This document shows positions 16,322 to 22,928 of a DNA stretch of 45,702 nucleotides, piece after piece. The notes below the pieces were generated by a model. That model saw nothing but the letters and a program-made list of their open reading frames with translations, did not search any database and was not told where the DNA came from. Source of the stretch: Blautia sp. (GTDB lineage Bacteria; Bacillota; Clostridia; Lachnospirales; Lachnospiraceae); assembly GCA_023664455.1 (NCBI GenBank), contig JAMPFM010000018.1, forward strand, positions 1-45,702, in the 5' to 3' direction. Positions within the stretch are counted from its first letter, which is position 1, and the number at the start of each line of letters is the position of its first letter. The translations under genes were made by a program, and so were the position numbers.

Positions 16322-16933
16322 TTATTCTATTTTCTCAAAATCCTCTACCCCATGCTTGCACCACGGGCAAACGAAATCGGGCGGAAGCTCTTCCCCTTCA
16401 TAGACATAACCGCATACCGTACAGCGCCATCCTTTTTTGGAAGCAGAAGCAGCGGAATCCGGCCGGGGTTTTACGGATTCATGGTAGTAAGAATAGGTCA
16501 TAGGTTTTTCGTCTGAGATAACATCGGCGTCCGTCACGGCTGCAAGGAACATCATGTGCGTACCCAAATCATAAGAATTTATGACTTTACAATCCAGATA
16601 AGCCGTCGTATGTTCTGTCAGGTAGGGCAGCTCCTGTTTGGTCATGGCAAAAGGAACGCCTACAAATTTATCGACTTCCCGTCCGCTCTGGAACCCGAAG
16701 TGCTGGAAAAGCGAAAAAGGAGCGGTCTCGGACAAAACGGAAATGGATACGATGCCAGAGCTTTTTACAAGGTCGCAGGTCAGGTTTTGTTTGTTGATTG
16801 CAAATACAACCTGCGCCGGATTGCTTGTTACCTGTGTTACGGTATTGATAATACATCCGTTCATCTTCTGCTTGTCCTTCGTCGCTGCAACGTAAAGCCC
16901 GTAGGATAGTTGGAATAAAGCTTTTGGATTCAT
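16322..16933 (-). CDS. High-molecular-weight rubredoxin (flavin reductase-like domain + rubredoxin)
   Basis: 203 residues. Residues 1-150 match the flavin-reductase-like FMN-binding split barrel (LFQLSYGLYVAATKD, NGCIINTVTQVTSNP, SISVLSE). The C terminus is a rubredoxin: Cys171-x2-Cys174 in WRCTVCGYVYEG and Cys189-x2-Cys192 in FVCPWC, all four iron ligands present. Proteins of this build (Hrb of acetogens) pass electrons from NAD(P)H to flavodiiron oxidases in O2 or NO defence. No flavodiiron partner is nearby. An AGAGG site lies before the ATG. It is read alone between the ABC operon and a toxin gene. Confidence 0.92.
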   Translation of the reverse strand: MNPKALFQLSYGLYVAATKDKQKMNGCIINTVTQVTSNPAQVVFAINKQNLTCDLVKSSGIVSISVLSETAPFSLFQHFGFQSGREVDKFVGVPFAMTKQELPYLTEHTTAYLDCKVINSYDLGTHMMFLAAVTDADVISDEKPMTYSYYHESVKPRPDSAASASKKGWRCTVCGYVYEGEELPPDFVCPWCKHGVEDFEKIE

Positions 16934-16974
16934 GGAATTACCTCTCTTCTTTTATAAAATAATTTTTATAGTAG

Positions 16975-17481
16975 TTAAAAATACTTTTCAGAGCCAGTAT
17001 AATGCAAGACCTTATTACATAACTTCCGACTTAATCTAATGTCACATGTAAGCATTACTTTTAACATTTCTTGAATTTCCTCTGCATTTAGAATACCTTT
17101 GTCAAAGGCATGCATTAAAATACCTACTGTTCCTACATATTCAACAGACATCTTTTTTGCCACATTTCTACCTTTATGTTCATCTATCAGAAGTAAATCC
17201 GCCTTTTTTTCCTCATATAAAATTAATGATTCACTTTCTCCTGCATCTAACCCAGTAACATTTCTCAATATGCGAACAGATTCTACATTATGCACTTTTT
17301 CCACGGAAAGAAACAAACACTTTTCGATTGTTTTCCTTTCTTCTTCATAGTCGTTATTACTGGTTAACTCGCTATAAACAGCTTCCGGAATTATTACAGT
17401 TTGGTATAACTTTTCAAGTAATTCCAGTTTTCCGGCTTTTAATAAAGAAAGGATAGGTGTTGTATCTGATATTACTATCAT
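16975..17481 (-). CDS. PIN-domain toxin, DUF3368 family
   Basis: 168 residues beginning MIVISDTTPILSLLKAG, the usual start of DUF3368 PIN-like proteins. Acidic active-site candidates are Asp6, Asp79 and Glu82 in GLDAGESES, and Asp100 in LLIDEHKGR, which fit the metal-binding PIN core. Its ATG overlaps the antitoxin stop by four bases (ATGA), so translation is coupled. It is likely a ribonuclease-type toxin. The residues look intact, so there is no sign of decay. Confidence 0.87.
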   Translation of the reverse strand: MIVISDTTPILSLLKAGKLELLEKLYQTVIIPEAVYSELTSNNDYEEERKTIEKCLFLSVEKVHNVESVRILRNVTGLDAGESESLILYEEKKADLLLIDEHKGRNVAKKMSVEYVGTVGILMHAFDKGILNAEEIQEMLKVMLTCDIRLSRKLCNKVLHYTGSEKYF

Positions 17482-17753
17482 ACCTTTGTACTTGCCAGCC
17501 TTTTAACAGTCTGGATTTCCTCCTCAAATTCTTCATCGGTCATATCCAAATAGGAAATCCCAAGTTTACTGTATAACTTAATGAGCTCCATTTTATGCAT
17601 TCCTAATAACTCCGCAGCACGACCGTGCGATATTGTGTTATTAGCAATACTTGGATATAACAAAAGGGCATTCCTCATTTCTTCTGTTGTTTCATCAAGA
17701 ACATAATCTTTGACTGATGCTGGAAGATTAATTTCGATACTTGTCATCAACAT
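17478..17753 (-). CDS. UPF0175-family antitoxin
   Basis: 91 residues. The ATG at 17753 (MLMTSIEINLPASV) has GGAGGA 9 bases upstream; the longer frame start is not credible. The middle shows the UPF0175 pattern NALLLYPSIANNTISHGRAA followed by ELLGMHKMELI, a helix-turn-helix-like region. UPF0175 genes are regularly paired with DUF3368 toxins, as here. It probably neutralises the toxin and represses its own promoter. Confidence 0.85.
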   Translation of the reverse strand: MLMTSIEINLPASVKDYVLDETTEEMRNALLLYPSIANNTISHGRAAELLGMHKMELIKLYSKLGISYLDMTDEEFEEEIQTVKRLASTKV

Positions 17754-17787
17754 AAAAGGCACTCCTCCTTCTGCGTCTGATAGTTTT

Positions 17788-17816
17788 ATTATACATAAAG
17801 TAGTATTTATAAACAA
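17788..17816 (-). promoter_or_regulatory. Promoter of the UPF0175/DUF3368 module
   Basis: Minus strand: TTGTTT (17816-17811), 17-base spacer, TATAAT (17793-17788), 35 bases before the antitoxin ATG. Confidence 0.7.
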
Positions 17817-18085
17817 TGGATTTTTATTTTTTCTTTCTTTTTATTTTTTATTTATTATTGCTCAAATTTCCATAAATTATCAGAGCAATAATCATTATTT
17901 GAATGAGCAGAAATGCAGTTGCATTTATCAAAGTGTTATGTATTCTGAAAAGATATACAAAATAAAAAGTTTTAGGAATAAAATCCCAAAACTTACAAAG
18001 ATTGAGGAATATTTTTTCCTGAATCCTTTTCCCCTTCCTAAATCGTTATAATAAATAGGGGACGCCCTAAAAGGAGTAAATCTTG
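17817..18085. other. AT-rich intergenic region
   Basis: No gene seen on either strand. It holds T-rich tracts and, at 18047-18052, a TATAAT that may be the -10 of the sigma-factor gene. No good -35 is visible, which would fit an activated or ECF-dependent promoter. Confidence 0.5.
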
Positions 18086-18613
18086 ATGCGCGAAGAGATA
18101 TTATTAAAAAGGCTGTATGCTGGGGACGAGTCTGCGTTGGAAGAGCTAATCGCCCTCTATTATCCAGATATCCTGCGGTATTGTATCTGGCATGCGCCGG
18201 ATAGGAATCTGGCGGAAGACGCGGTGCAGGAAACATTTTTAAAAGCGGTGAAGTATCTGGGAGCATGTAGGTTTTCCGGTAGCTTTAAGGCATTTTTATA
18301 CAAAATCGCCTTAAATACATGCAGGGATATGCAGAAAAATAAGTGGTCTAAGCACATTTCGCTGGAAGATGGAATAGAGGAGCCTGGTTATGCCGAGAAA
18401 GGGTTTGTGGACGCCGAGGAGGCGCTTGTCATCAGAGCTTATGTGAAAAAACAGGATTCTTTGTCGCAGGAAATTATTCTTCTGCGTTTCTTATGGAATC
18501 TGAAATTACGGGAAATTGCGGAAATTACAGGTCTGCCGATGCGGACAGTGCAGTCGAAGCTGCGGGCGGCACTGAAACAGATTAAAACCGAGCTGCAAGG
18601 AGGGGATTGTTGA
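18086..18613 (+). CDS. ECF-type RNA polymerase sigma factor
   Basis: 175 residues. Region 2 is seen as LYAGDESALEELIALYYPDILRYC, then LAEDAVQETFLKAVKYL, with AFLYKIALNTCRDMQK as the 2.4-like part. Region 4 is SLSQEIILLRFLWNLKLREIAEITGLP followed by RTVQSKLRAALKQI, a helix-turn-helix for the -35. The ATG at 18086 has AGGAG 9 bases upstream. The stop overlaps the next ATG by one base (TGATG), so the membrane partner downstream is its likely anti-sigma factor. Targets probably include its own operon and the ABC exporter behind it. Confidence 0.92.
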   Translation: MREEILLKRLYAGDESALEELIALYYPDILRYCIWHAPDRNLAEDAVQETFLKAVKYLGACRFSGSFKAFLYKIALNTCRDMQKNKWSKHISLEDGIEEPGYAEKGFVDAEEALVIRAYVKKQDSLSQEIILLRFLWNLKLREIAEITGLPMRTVQSKLRAALKQIKTELQGGDC

Positions 18614-19473
18614 TGAATCATCGATTAGAGGAAAAAATAAGAAACGCATTATGCGTGGAAGAGTGTAAAGAAAAATGCGAGGAAGAATACGAAGAAGAGT
18701 GCGAAGAAAAGTGCAAAAAAAAATGCGAAAAAGAATGTGAAGAAAAATGCAAAGAAGAGTGCAAAGAGATGGAAATAGTGATGAAACGGCTGCTCCCTGT
18801 AGTAAACGTACAATTGATAAAAAATGGACAAAAAAGAAGAATCGGATTCTTAGAATTATTCTTTTCCCAGATTCGTTTTATCGGCGTCAGAATCTGGAGT
18901 GTAGAGATTCTTATCGTACTGTTTTCAATATTGGTCCTCCGTAGTTTTTATCAGGATTTTCAATATTTTACGCCGAGGAGAATAGCGTTTCTTTTAAGCT
19001 GTATGACGATAATCGCAACGATGTTTGTGCTGCCTTTTCTCTATCGTTCCAAACGTTATCTGATGATGGAAATAGAAAGCGCCGCTTATTTTTCCATCAG
19101 AAAGATTCTTTTTTTCCGGTTCCTGCTGTTTTTTGGCGGCGAGGCAGTTCTTGTGACAGGAACATGGGTTGTGGCTTATGTGAGGCAGTTTGTGCAGGGA
19201 AATATATTTGTTTATGTGTTTGTACCGCTTTTTCTGGCATGTGACGGGGTACTGTTTTTTCTGCAAAATACGCCGCCGGATAGATTCTGTAGGCGTTATG
19301 CATGTTACGGGGGAATGCTGCTATTTCTGCTTTTCGTAGGATATCACAGGTTTCCCCGGATGTATGAAATAGCGTCGCCGTATCCGGCGCTTTGGGTGAT
19401 TGTTGTACTATTATGTTATTTTGTTTTCGAGTGCGGCAGACTGGCAAGACAGTCGGAAGAGGCGCTGTATTAG
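18613..19473 (+). CDS. Membrane protein with N-terminal cysteine ladder, putative anti-sigma factor
   Basis: 286 residues. Residues 14-53 are a Glu/Lys/Cys tract in which Cys falls on every fourth position (14, 18, 22, 30, 34, 38, 42, 46, 50), with Tyr at 26 where the ladder would need Cys. After this cytosolic part come about six hydrophobic helices (for example SVEILIVLFSILVL, IAFLLSCMTIIATMFVLPF, IFVYVFVPLFLACDGVLFFL, LWVIVVLLCYFVF). AGGAGGGG lies before the ATG. The coupled start after the ECF sigma gene suggests an anti-sigma role. No classic zinc-binding H-x3-C-x2-C is present. The ladder may bind metal or sense thiol oxidation; this is inference. Confidence 0.65.
   Translation: MNHRLEEKIRNALCVEECKEKCEEEYEEECEEKCKKKCEKECEEKCKEECKEMEIVMKRLLPVVNVQLIKNGQKRRIGFLELFFSQIRFIGVRIWSVEILIVLFSILVLRSFYQDFQYFTPRRIAFLLSCMTIIATMFVLPFLYRSKRYLMMEIESAAYFSIRKILFFRFLLFFGGEAVLVTGTWVVAYVRQFVQGNIFVYVFVPLFLACDGVLFFLQNTPPDRFCRRYACYGGMLLFLLFVGYHRFPRMYEIASPYPALWVIVVLLCYFVFECGRLARQSEEALY
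18658..18771 (+). repeat. 12-bp coding tandem repeat (Cys ladder)
   Basis: About nine to ten degenerate copies of GAARARTGYRAR inside the putative anti-sigma gene, coding (E/K)(E/K)C(E/K). One copy has TAC instead of TGC (Tyr26). It is probably a product of slippage expansion kept in frame. Confidence 0.8.
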
Positions 19474-19626
19474 AAAGATATAAGATACGAGGCAGAGCAT
19501 CAGGGTATGCGACCCTTGCGATAGTCGTCGATATGTCCAAGAGATGCAAGCAGCCACTTGACTTGTTGTACGCAGGAATAAAACGAAGTATTTGAGGAAT
19601 TAACGAGATTAGAGGAGGATTAGATT

Positions 19627-20505
19627 ATGGAATTAAATATCAATCATGTCACAAAACAATATAAAGATAAGCTTGCGGTGGAGGATGTGTCTTTAACGCT
19701 GACGCCGGGCGTATGGGGATTGCTTGGCGCAAATGGCGCGGGCAAGACGACGCTTATGAGGATAGTCGCCGGTATTATGAAACCGACTTCCGGTGAGATT
19801 CTATATGATGCAGTTTCCATCAAAGATTTGCGGGAAGAGTACCGGAATATTTTTGGCTATCTGCCTCAGGAATTTGGCTTCTACCCGGAATTTAACGTTA
19901 CGGATTATCTTGCCTATATCGCGGCGTTGAAGGGCATATCCAAAAAAGAGACAAAGATGAGAATCGAGGAGCTTCTAGAGCAATTATCATTAACCGATGT
20001 GAGAAAAAAGAAAATCGTGAAGCTGTCGGGAGGAATGAAAAGAAGAGTGGGGATTGCACAGGCGCTGTTAAACGACCCCGAAATTCTGATTCTGGATGAG
20101 CCTACCAGCGGACTAGACCCAGGGGAGCGGGTGCGTTTCAGGAATCTTTTGTCCAGATTTGCAAAAGACAGAATCGTATTGATATCTACCCATATCGTAC
20201 CGGACGTGGAATATATCGCAAGTAAGAATGCGGTAATAAAAGATGGAAAAATCATTGCGTTAGGCAGTACGGAGGAGCTGGAAAAATTAGTGGAAGGAAA
20301 GGTTTATAGTTGTACGGTTCATCCAAAAGAGCTGGAAAAATTGGAACGGCAGTTGCGGATTGTAAATCTAAAGAACGAAGAAGACGGCAGAGTTTCTTTA
20401 CGGTATCTGTCGGATAATCCCAAGACGCAGGATTCTGTATCTGTCGCGCCCCGGCTGGAAGATTTGTATTTATGGCTGTTTCCGCAGGGGGACGTAGCGG
20501 GTTAA
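19627..20505 (+). CDS. ABC exporter ATPase
   Basis: 292 residues of the DrrA/BcrA-like class. Walker A is GANGAGKTT near 38-46, the Q-loop is GYLPQEFGFYP, the signature is LSGGMKRRVGIAQAL, Walker B is ILILDEPTSGLDPGE, and the H-loop is STHIVPD. A C-terminal extension (about 215-292) follows, as in exporter ATPases. GGAGG precedes the ATG. It lies 153 bases after the sigma partner gene and 37 bases before the permease. It likely pumps out an antimicrobial or lipid; the substrate is unknown. Confidence 0.92.
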   Translation: MELNINHVTKQYKDKLAVEDVSLTLTPGVWGLLGANGAGKTTLMRIVAGIMKPTSGEILYDAVSIKDLREEYRNIFGYLPQEFGFYPEFNVTDYLAYIAALKGISKKETKMRIEELLEQLSLTDVRKKKIVKLSGGMKRRVGIAQALLNDPEILILDEPTSGLDPGERVRFRNLLSRFAKDRIVLISTHIVPDVEYIASKNAVIKDGKIIALGSTEELEKLVEGKVYSCTVHPKELEKLERQLRIVNLKNEEDGRVSLRYLSDNPKTQDSVSVAPRLEDLYLWLFPQGDVAG

Positions 20506-20542
20506 GGTATTGCAGTCGAAAAAGAAAGGAATGGTGATTCAT

Positions 20543-21784
20543 ATGAGATTATTATATGTGGAAATTAAGAGGATTCTGAAAACAAAAATTACATGGATGC
20601 TTATGGGTAGTTCTTTTTTATTGGCAGTGTTTATGGCATATGTTCCGGCGACTTTTGAAGAGGCAGTCGTGACGGATGAGGAAGGCAGGGAAACGCAGCT
20701 AAGTGGATTAGACGCAATCCACTATTTTCAAAAGAACAGTCAGATGTTCGGGGAAGTGACGATAGAAAAACTAGAAAAGACAGTGGAAGCTTATCAGGAA
20801 GTGTATGCAGCTTATGATTCTGAGTATGGCGATGGCATTCCTGCTGTAGTCTATTATGAAAAATTAGCAGGGTACAGTCCTTTTATCCGGGGCATCAAAG
20901 AGGCGTATGCAAACTTAGAAAACGGGATGGCGCCAGTTGTACGGGATTTAGATAAAAATTTGATGAAAGAGTATTATGAAAGACTTCCGCTGCGGCTTGC
21001 TTCTCTTATGGATATGGAGCAGGGTAAATATCCTTCGGCAAAACAGACGGCGCTTAGGAAATTTGAAGATGTAAAGAGACCTTATGCGTATTATTATGGC
21101 GCATCGGGCAATTCTATGGACTATGAGACGTTGTTTCTTTTTCTATTGACGATTTTTGGCGTCGTGATTACGGCAACGGTTTTTTCCTCGGATTATCAGA
21201 CGGGAGCCGCCGATATCCATTGCTGCACGAAATATGGGCGTCTGAGACTCGCGCTCGTCAAAGTAGCGGCGACAATCCTGATAACAGGCAGTATGTACCT
21301 AATCTGCGGCGTTATTTGGATTCTGGTAACGAACAGTCTGTTTGGCTGGGAAGGGACGAAAACCTCTATGCAGCTTCTTTTCTCTATAACGGCTCTCGTT
21401 CCTTATACGGTGGGACAACTGCAATGGGTAAATCTGTTGGGAAGCTGCGCATTCTACTTGGCGGCGATTAGTTTCACCTTATTTATTTCCGCCAGGGCAA
21501 AAGATAACGTATGGGCGTTGGCAGCGGGTTTGTTTTTCGTATTTCTGCCGGTGATTACGTCCATGAGCGTGCCCGGCGCGCTTGGCGACTGGATATCCTG
21601 CCTTCTGCCAAGCGGCGGAATCGGGCTGACTAATTCGCTGTTGTACGCGCTGTGTGATTATACGTTCTTGCATATCGGCGCCGCTTCCTTCTGGAATGTG
21701 GACGTGCTGCTTGTCTTAGCGGCGATAAAGGTTCCGGTATTTTTGGCGCTGGCGGCGGGGGGTTATTGCAGGCGGTATGCGTAA
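20543..21784 (+). CDS. ABC exporter permease
   Basis: 413 residues from the ATG at 20543 (MRLLYVEIKRILKTK). In-frame earlier starts at 20510 and 20531 are less well placed relative to AGAAAGGA. One N-terminal helix (ITWMLMGSSFLLAVFMAYV) is followed by a large extracytoplasmic loop (about 45-195) and then five or so helices (LFLFLLTIFGVVITATVFSS, VKVAATILITGSMYLICGVI, and others). This is the layout of ABC-2 type or bacteriocin-immunity exporters. It pairs with the ATPase upstream. Its 3' end overlaps a small convergent ORF by 22 bases. Confidence 0.85.
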   Translation: MRLLYVEIKRILKTKITWMLMGSSFLLAVFMAYVPATFEEAVVTDEEGRETQLSGLDAIHYFQKNSQMFGEVTIEKLEKTVEAYQEVYAAYDSEYGDGIPAVVYYEKLAGYSPFIRGIKEAYANLENGMAPVVRDLDKNLMKEYYERLPLRLASLMDMEQGKYPSAKQTALRKFEDVKRPYAYYYGASGNSMDYETLFLFLLTIFGVVITATVFSSDYQTGAADIHCCTKYGRLRLALVKVAATILITGSMYLICGVIWILVTNSLFGWEGTKTSMQLLFSITALVPYTVGQLQWVNLLGSCAFYLAAISFTLFISARAKDNVWALAAGLFFVFLPVITSMSVPGALGDWISCLLPSGGIGLTNSLLYALCDYTFLHIGAASFWNVDVLLVLAAIKVPVFLALAAGGYCRRYA

Positions 21785-21921
21785 ATGGGACTTTCACAAC
21801 CTTTTTTCACTTTCTGCGCAATCAGCGTATCCATACAATGCTTATGCGCTATCCCGCTGCTGAATATAATGTCATATTCGGTAGCGGGGCGATAATCAAA
21901 TCCTGTTTTCAGATTGTCCAT
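21763..21921 (-). CDS. Small hypothetical protein (52 aa)
   Basis: A minus-strand ORF starting MDNLKTGFDYRPATEYD with AAAGGAG 8 bases before the ATG, and a TATACT possible -10 upstream near 21970. It encodes 52 residues, slightly basic at the end (IAQKVKKGCESP), with no TM segment. It overlaps the 3' end of the permease by 22 bases on the other strand. I do not recognise a function. The strong ribosome binding site is the main support. Confidence 0.45.
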   Translation of the reverse strand: MDNLKTGFDYRPATEYDIIFSSGIAHKHCMDTLIAQKVKKGCESPIYAYRLQ

Positions 21922-22089
21922 AGTTGTTACTCCTTTGCCGATGAATGGAATGTGCTCCTGCGATTTTCTTGTAGTATAATGGGGCGGTTATCTCAATAAC
22001 GGCGTGGGAGAATGTGGGGCGGGGATTCAGCTAGTGGTTGAGTGTAAGAGATATAGACTGGGAAGTCCTATTCGTGTTTATATTCTATT

Positions 22090-22233
22090 TCAATCCCCAT
22101 CTTCAAGCATTAACTGAAAAATATCTTTTAACTCTTGTAGCTCCCTATTATCAGGTGTTTCTTTTAAAGCTCTTTCAATCTGTGCTAAAGTTAATCGGAT
22201 AAAACCTTGAAATTGTTTGTTAGTCATACCCAT
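22090..22233 (-). CDS. Small hypothetical protein (47 aa)
   Basis: Minus-strand ORF MGMTNKQFQGFIRLTLAQ, ending in ELKDIFQLMLEDGD, with AGGTGA 7 bases before the ATG and its own promoter. It looks like a short helical protein. I have seen similar MTN(E/K)QFQ-type hypothetical proteins in Lachnospiraceae, often near mobile or nuclease-like genes. No function is known to me. Confidence 0.65.
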   Translation of the reverse strand: MGMTNKQFQGFIRLTLAQIERALKETPDNRELQELKDIFQLMLEDGD

Positions 22234-22272
22234 ATATAATCACCTGCCTTTTATTGTGGCTTGTATTGTTGT

Positions 22273-22302
22273 AATATAAGTATATCACAAGCCAAGTGTA
22301 AA
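22273..22302 (-). promoter_or_regulatory. Promoter and possible operator of the 47-aa ORF
   Basis: Minus strand: TTTACA (22302-22297), 18-base spacer, TATATT (22278-22273). A GGCTTGT/ACAAGCC inverted repeat (22258-22264 and 22287-22293) spans the -10. The -35 block ACTTTACACTT recurs exactly in the promoter of the small ORF at 44191-44382. Confidence 0.55.
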
Positions 22303-22439
22303 GTCTATTTCTTATCAAGAAGCTGGTGGTTGAATAAAATAAATTCATCAATAATAATAATAAAGAACAAAGGTAAAAATAATTTGTTAATATATAAGAG
22401 TTAAATGAAAGAATAATGGTAAAGAGGAGATGATGTGGT

Positions 22440-22661
22440 ATGCTTACAGCAGAATTAACAAGAAAGATTGATTTGCTTCCGCGAGAATCCTATATTAGAG
22501 TAGAAAAATTTGTAGAGCAACTTATAACTTTGAATCAGAGTTCTGATAAAGAGGACGCTTATAGAACATTTGTGGAAAAAATGAATCTGGCAGAGAAATC
22601 TGTACAGGAAAATGGTTACTATTTGGAAGAAGAAGTGGAAGAAGAATTGGATAAAATATGA
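22440..22661 (+). CDS. DUF2281-like / antitoxin-like small protein
   Basis: 73 residues. The N terminus LTRKIDLLPRESYIRVEKFVEQL resembles the short helical DUF2281 and antitoxin-type proteins (compare LPPEYQQEVLDFVEFL patterns). The C terminus is acidic (LEEEVEEELDKI). GAGGAG lies 10 bases before the ATG. The stop overlaps a following ATG by the ATGA arrangement typical of toxin-antitoxin pairs, but the following frame is short and broken, so this may be an orphan antitoxin. Confidence 0.65.
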   Translation: MLTAELTRKIDLLPRESYIRVEKFVEQLITLNQSSDKEDAYRTFVEKMNLAEKSVQENGYYLEEEVEEELDKI

Positions 22662-22747
22662 AAAGAAGGAAGATTGCTTATTCAGAAATTGCTTTATTCG
22701 GAGTAGTTACTACATCATAAGATACGCTGGATTATTGGGATGAGTGA
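22658..22747 (+). pseudogene. Possible decayed small ORF after the antitoxin-like gene
   Basis: An ATG overlapping the previous stop (ATGA) reads 20 codons (MKRRKIAYSEIALFGVVTTS), then TAA, then eight more codons in the same frame (DTLDYWDE) and TGA. The whole, ignoring the TAA, looks like the short Lachnospiraceae peptides that carry an ITTS(D) segment near the end. It may be a family member broken by one stop, or simply a 20-residue leader. Confidence 0.25.
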
Positions 22748-22813
22748 GGTTAGATAAATTATTAAGGTGTTAAAAGATTGTATTTATGAGGAAATGGAAT
22801 ATAGATAGAATGG

Positions 22814-22855
22814 CGAAGAATCGGGAAAAGCTCGGTTCTTCGTCCCGTTTCCGAT
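22814..22855 (+). other. Structured leader upstream of the MATE gene, two competing hairpins
   Basis: Hairpin A: CGAAGAATCG (22814-22823) with CGGTTCTTCG (22833-22842), ten pairs with one G-U. Hairpin B: ATCGGGAAA (22820-22828) with TTTCCGAT (22848-22855), one bulge. They share bases and exclude each other. A CTC-GCAA-GGAG hairpin follows near 22863-22876. It could be an attenuator or riboswitch-like leader. I do not recognise a known class. Confidence 0.4.
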
Positions 22856-22928
22856 AGAAAATTCTCGCAAGGAGAGCTAAAATAAGATAAGACTCCGTAG
22901 GGAAAATAAAACGAAATGGGGGATATTG

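Noticed and set aside
18649-18831. Minus-strand Phe-rich frame opposite the cysteine tract
   Set aside because: It is the mirror of the GAA/TGC repeat and has no start signals.
19392-19626. 67-codon plus-strand frame between the cysteine-ladder gene and the ABC ATPase
   Set aside because: It starts inside the previous gene in another frame, has no ribosome binding site and no recognisable protein.
21766-21999. 77-codon plus-strand frame after the ABC permease
   Set aside because: It begins inside the permease in another frame and lies opposite the small minus-strand ORF, which has the better ribosome binding site.
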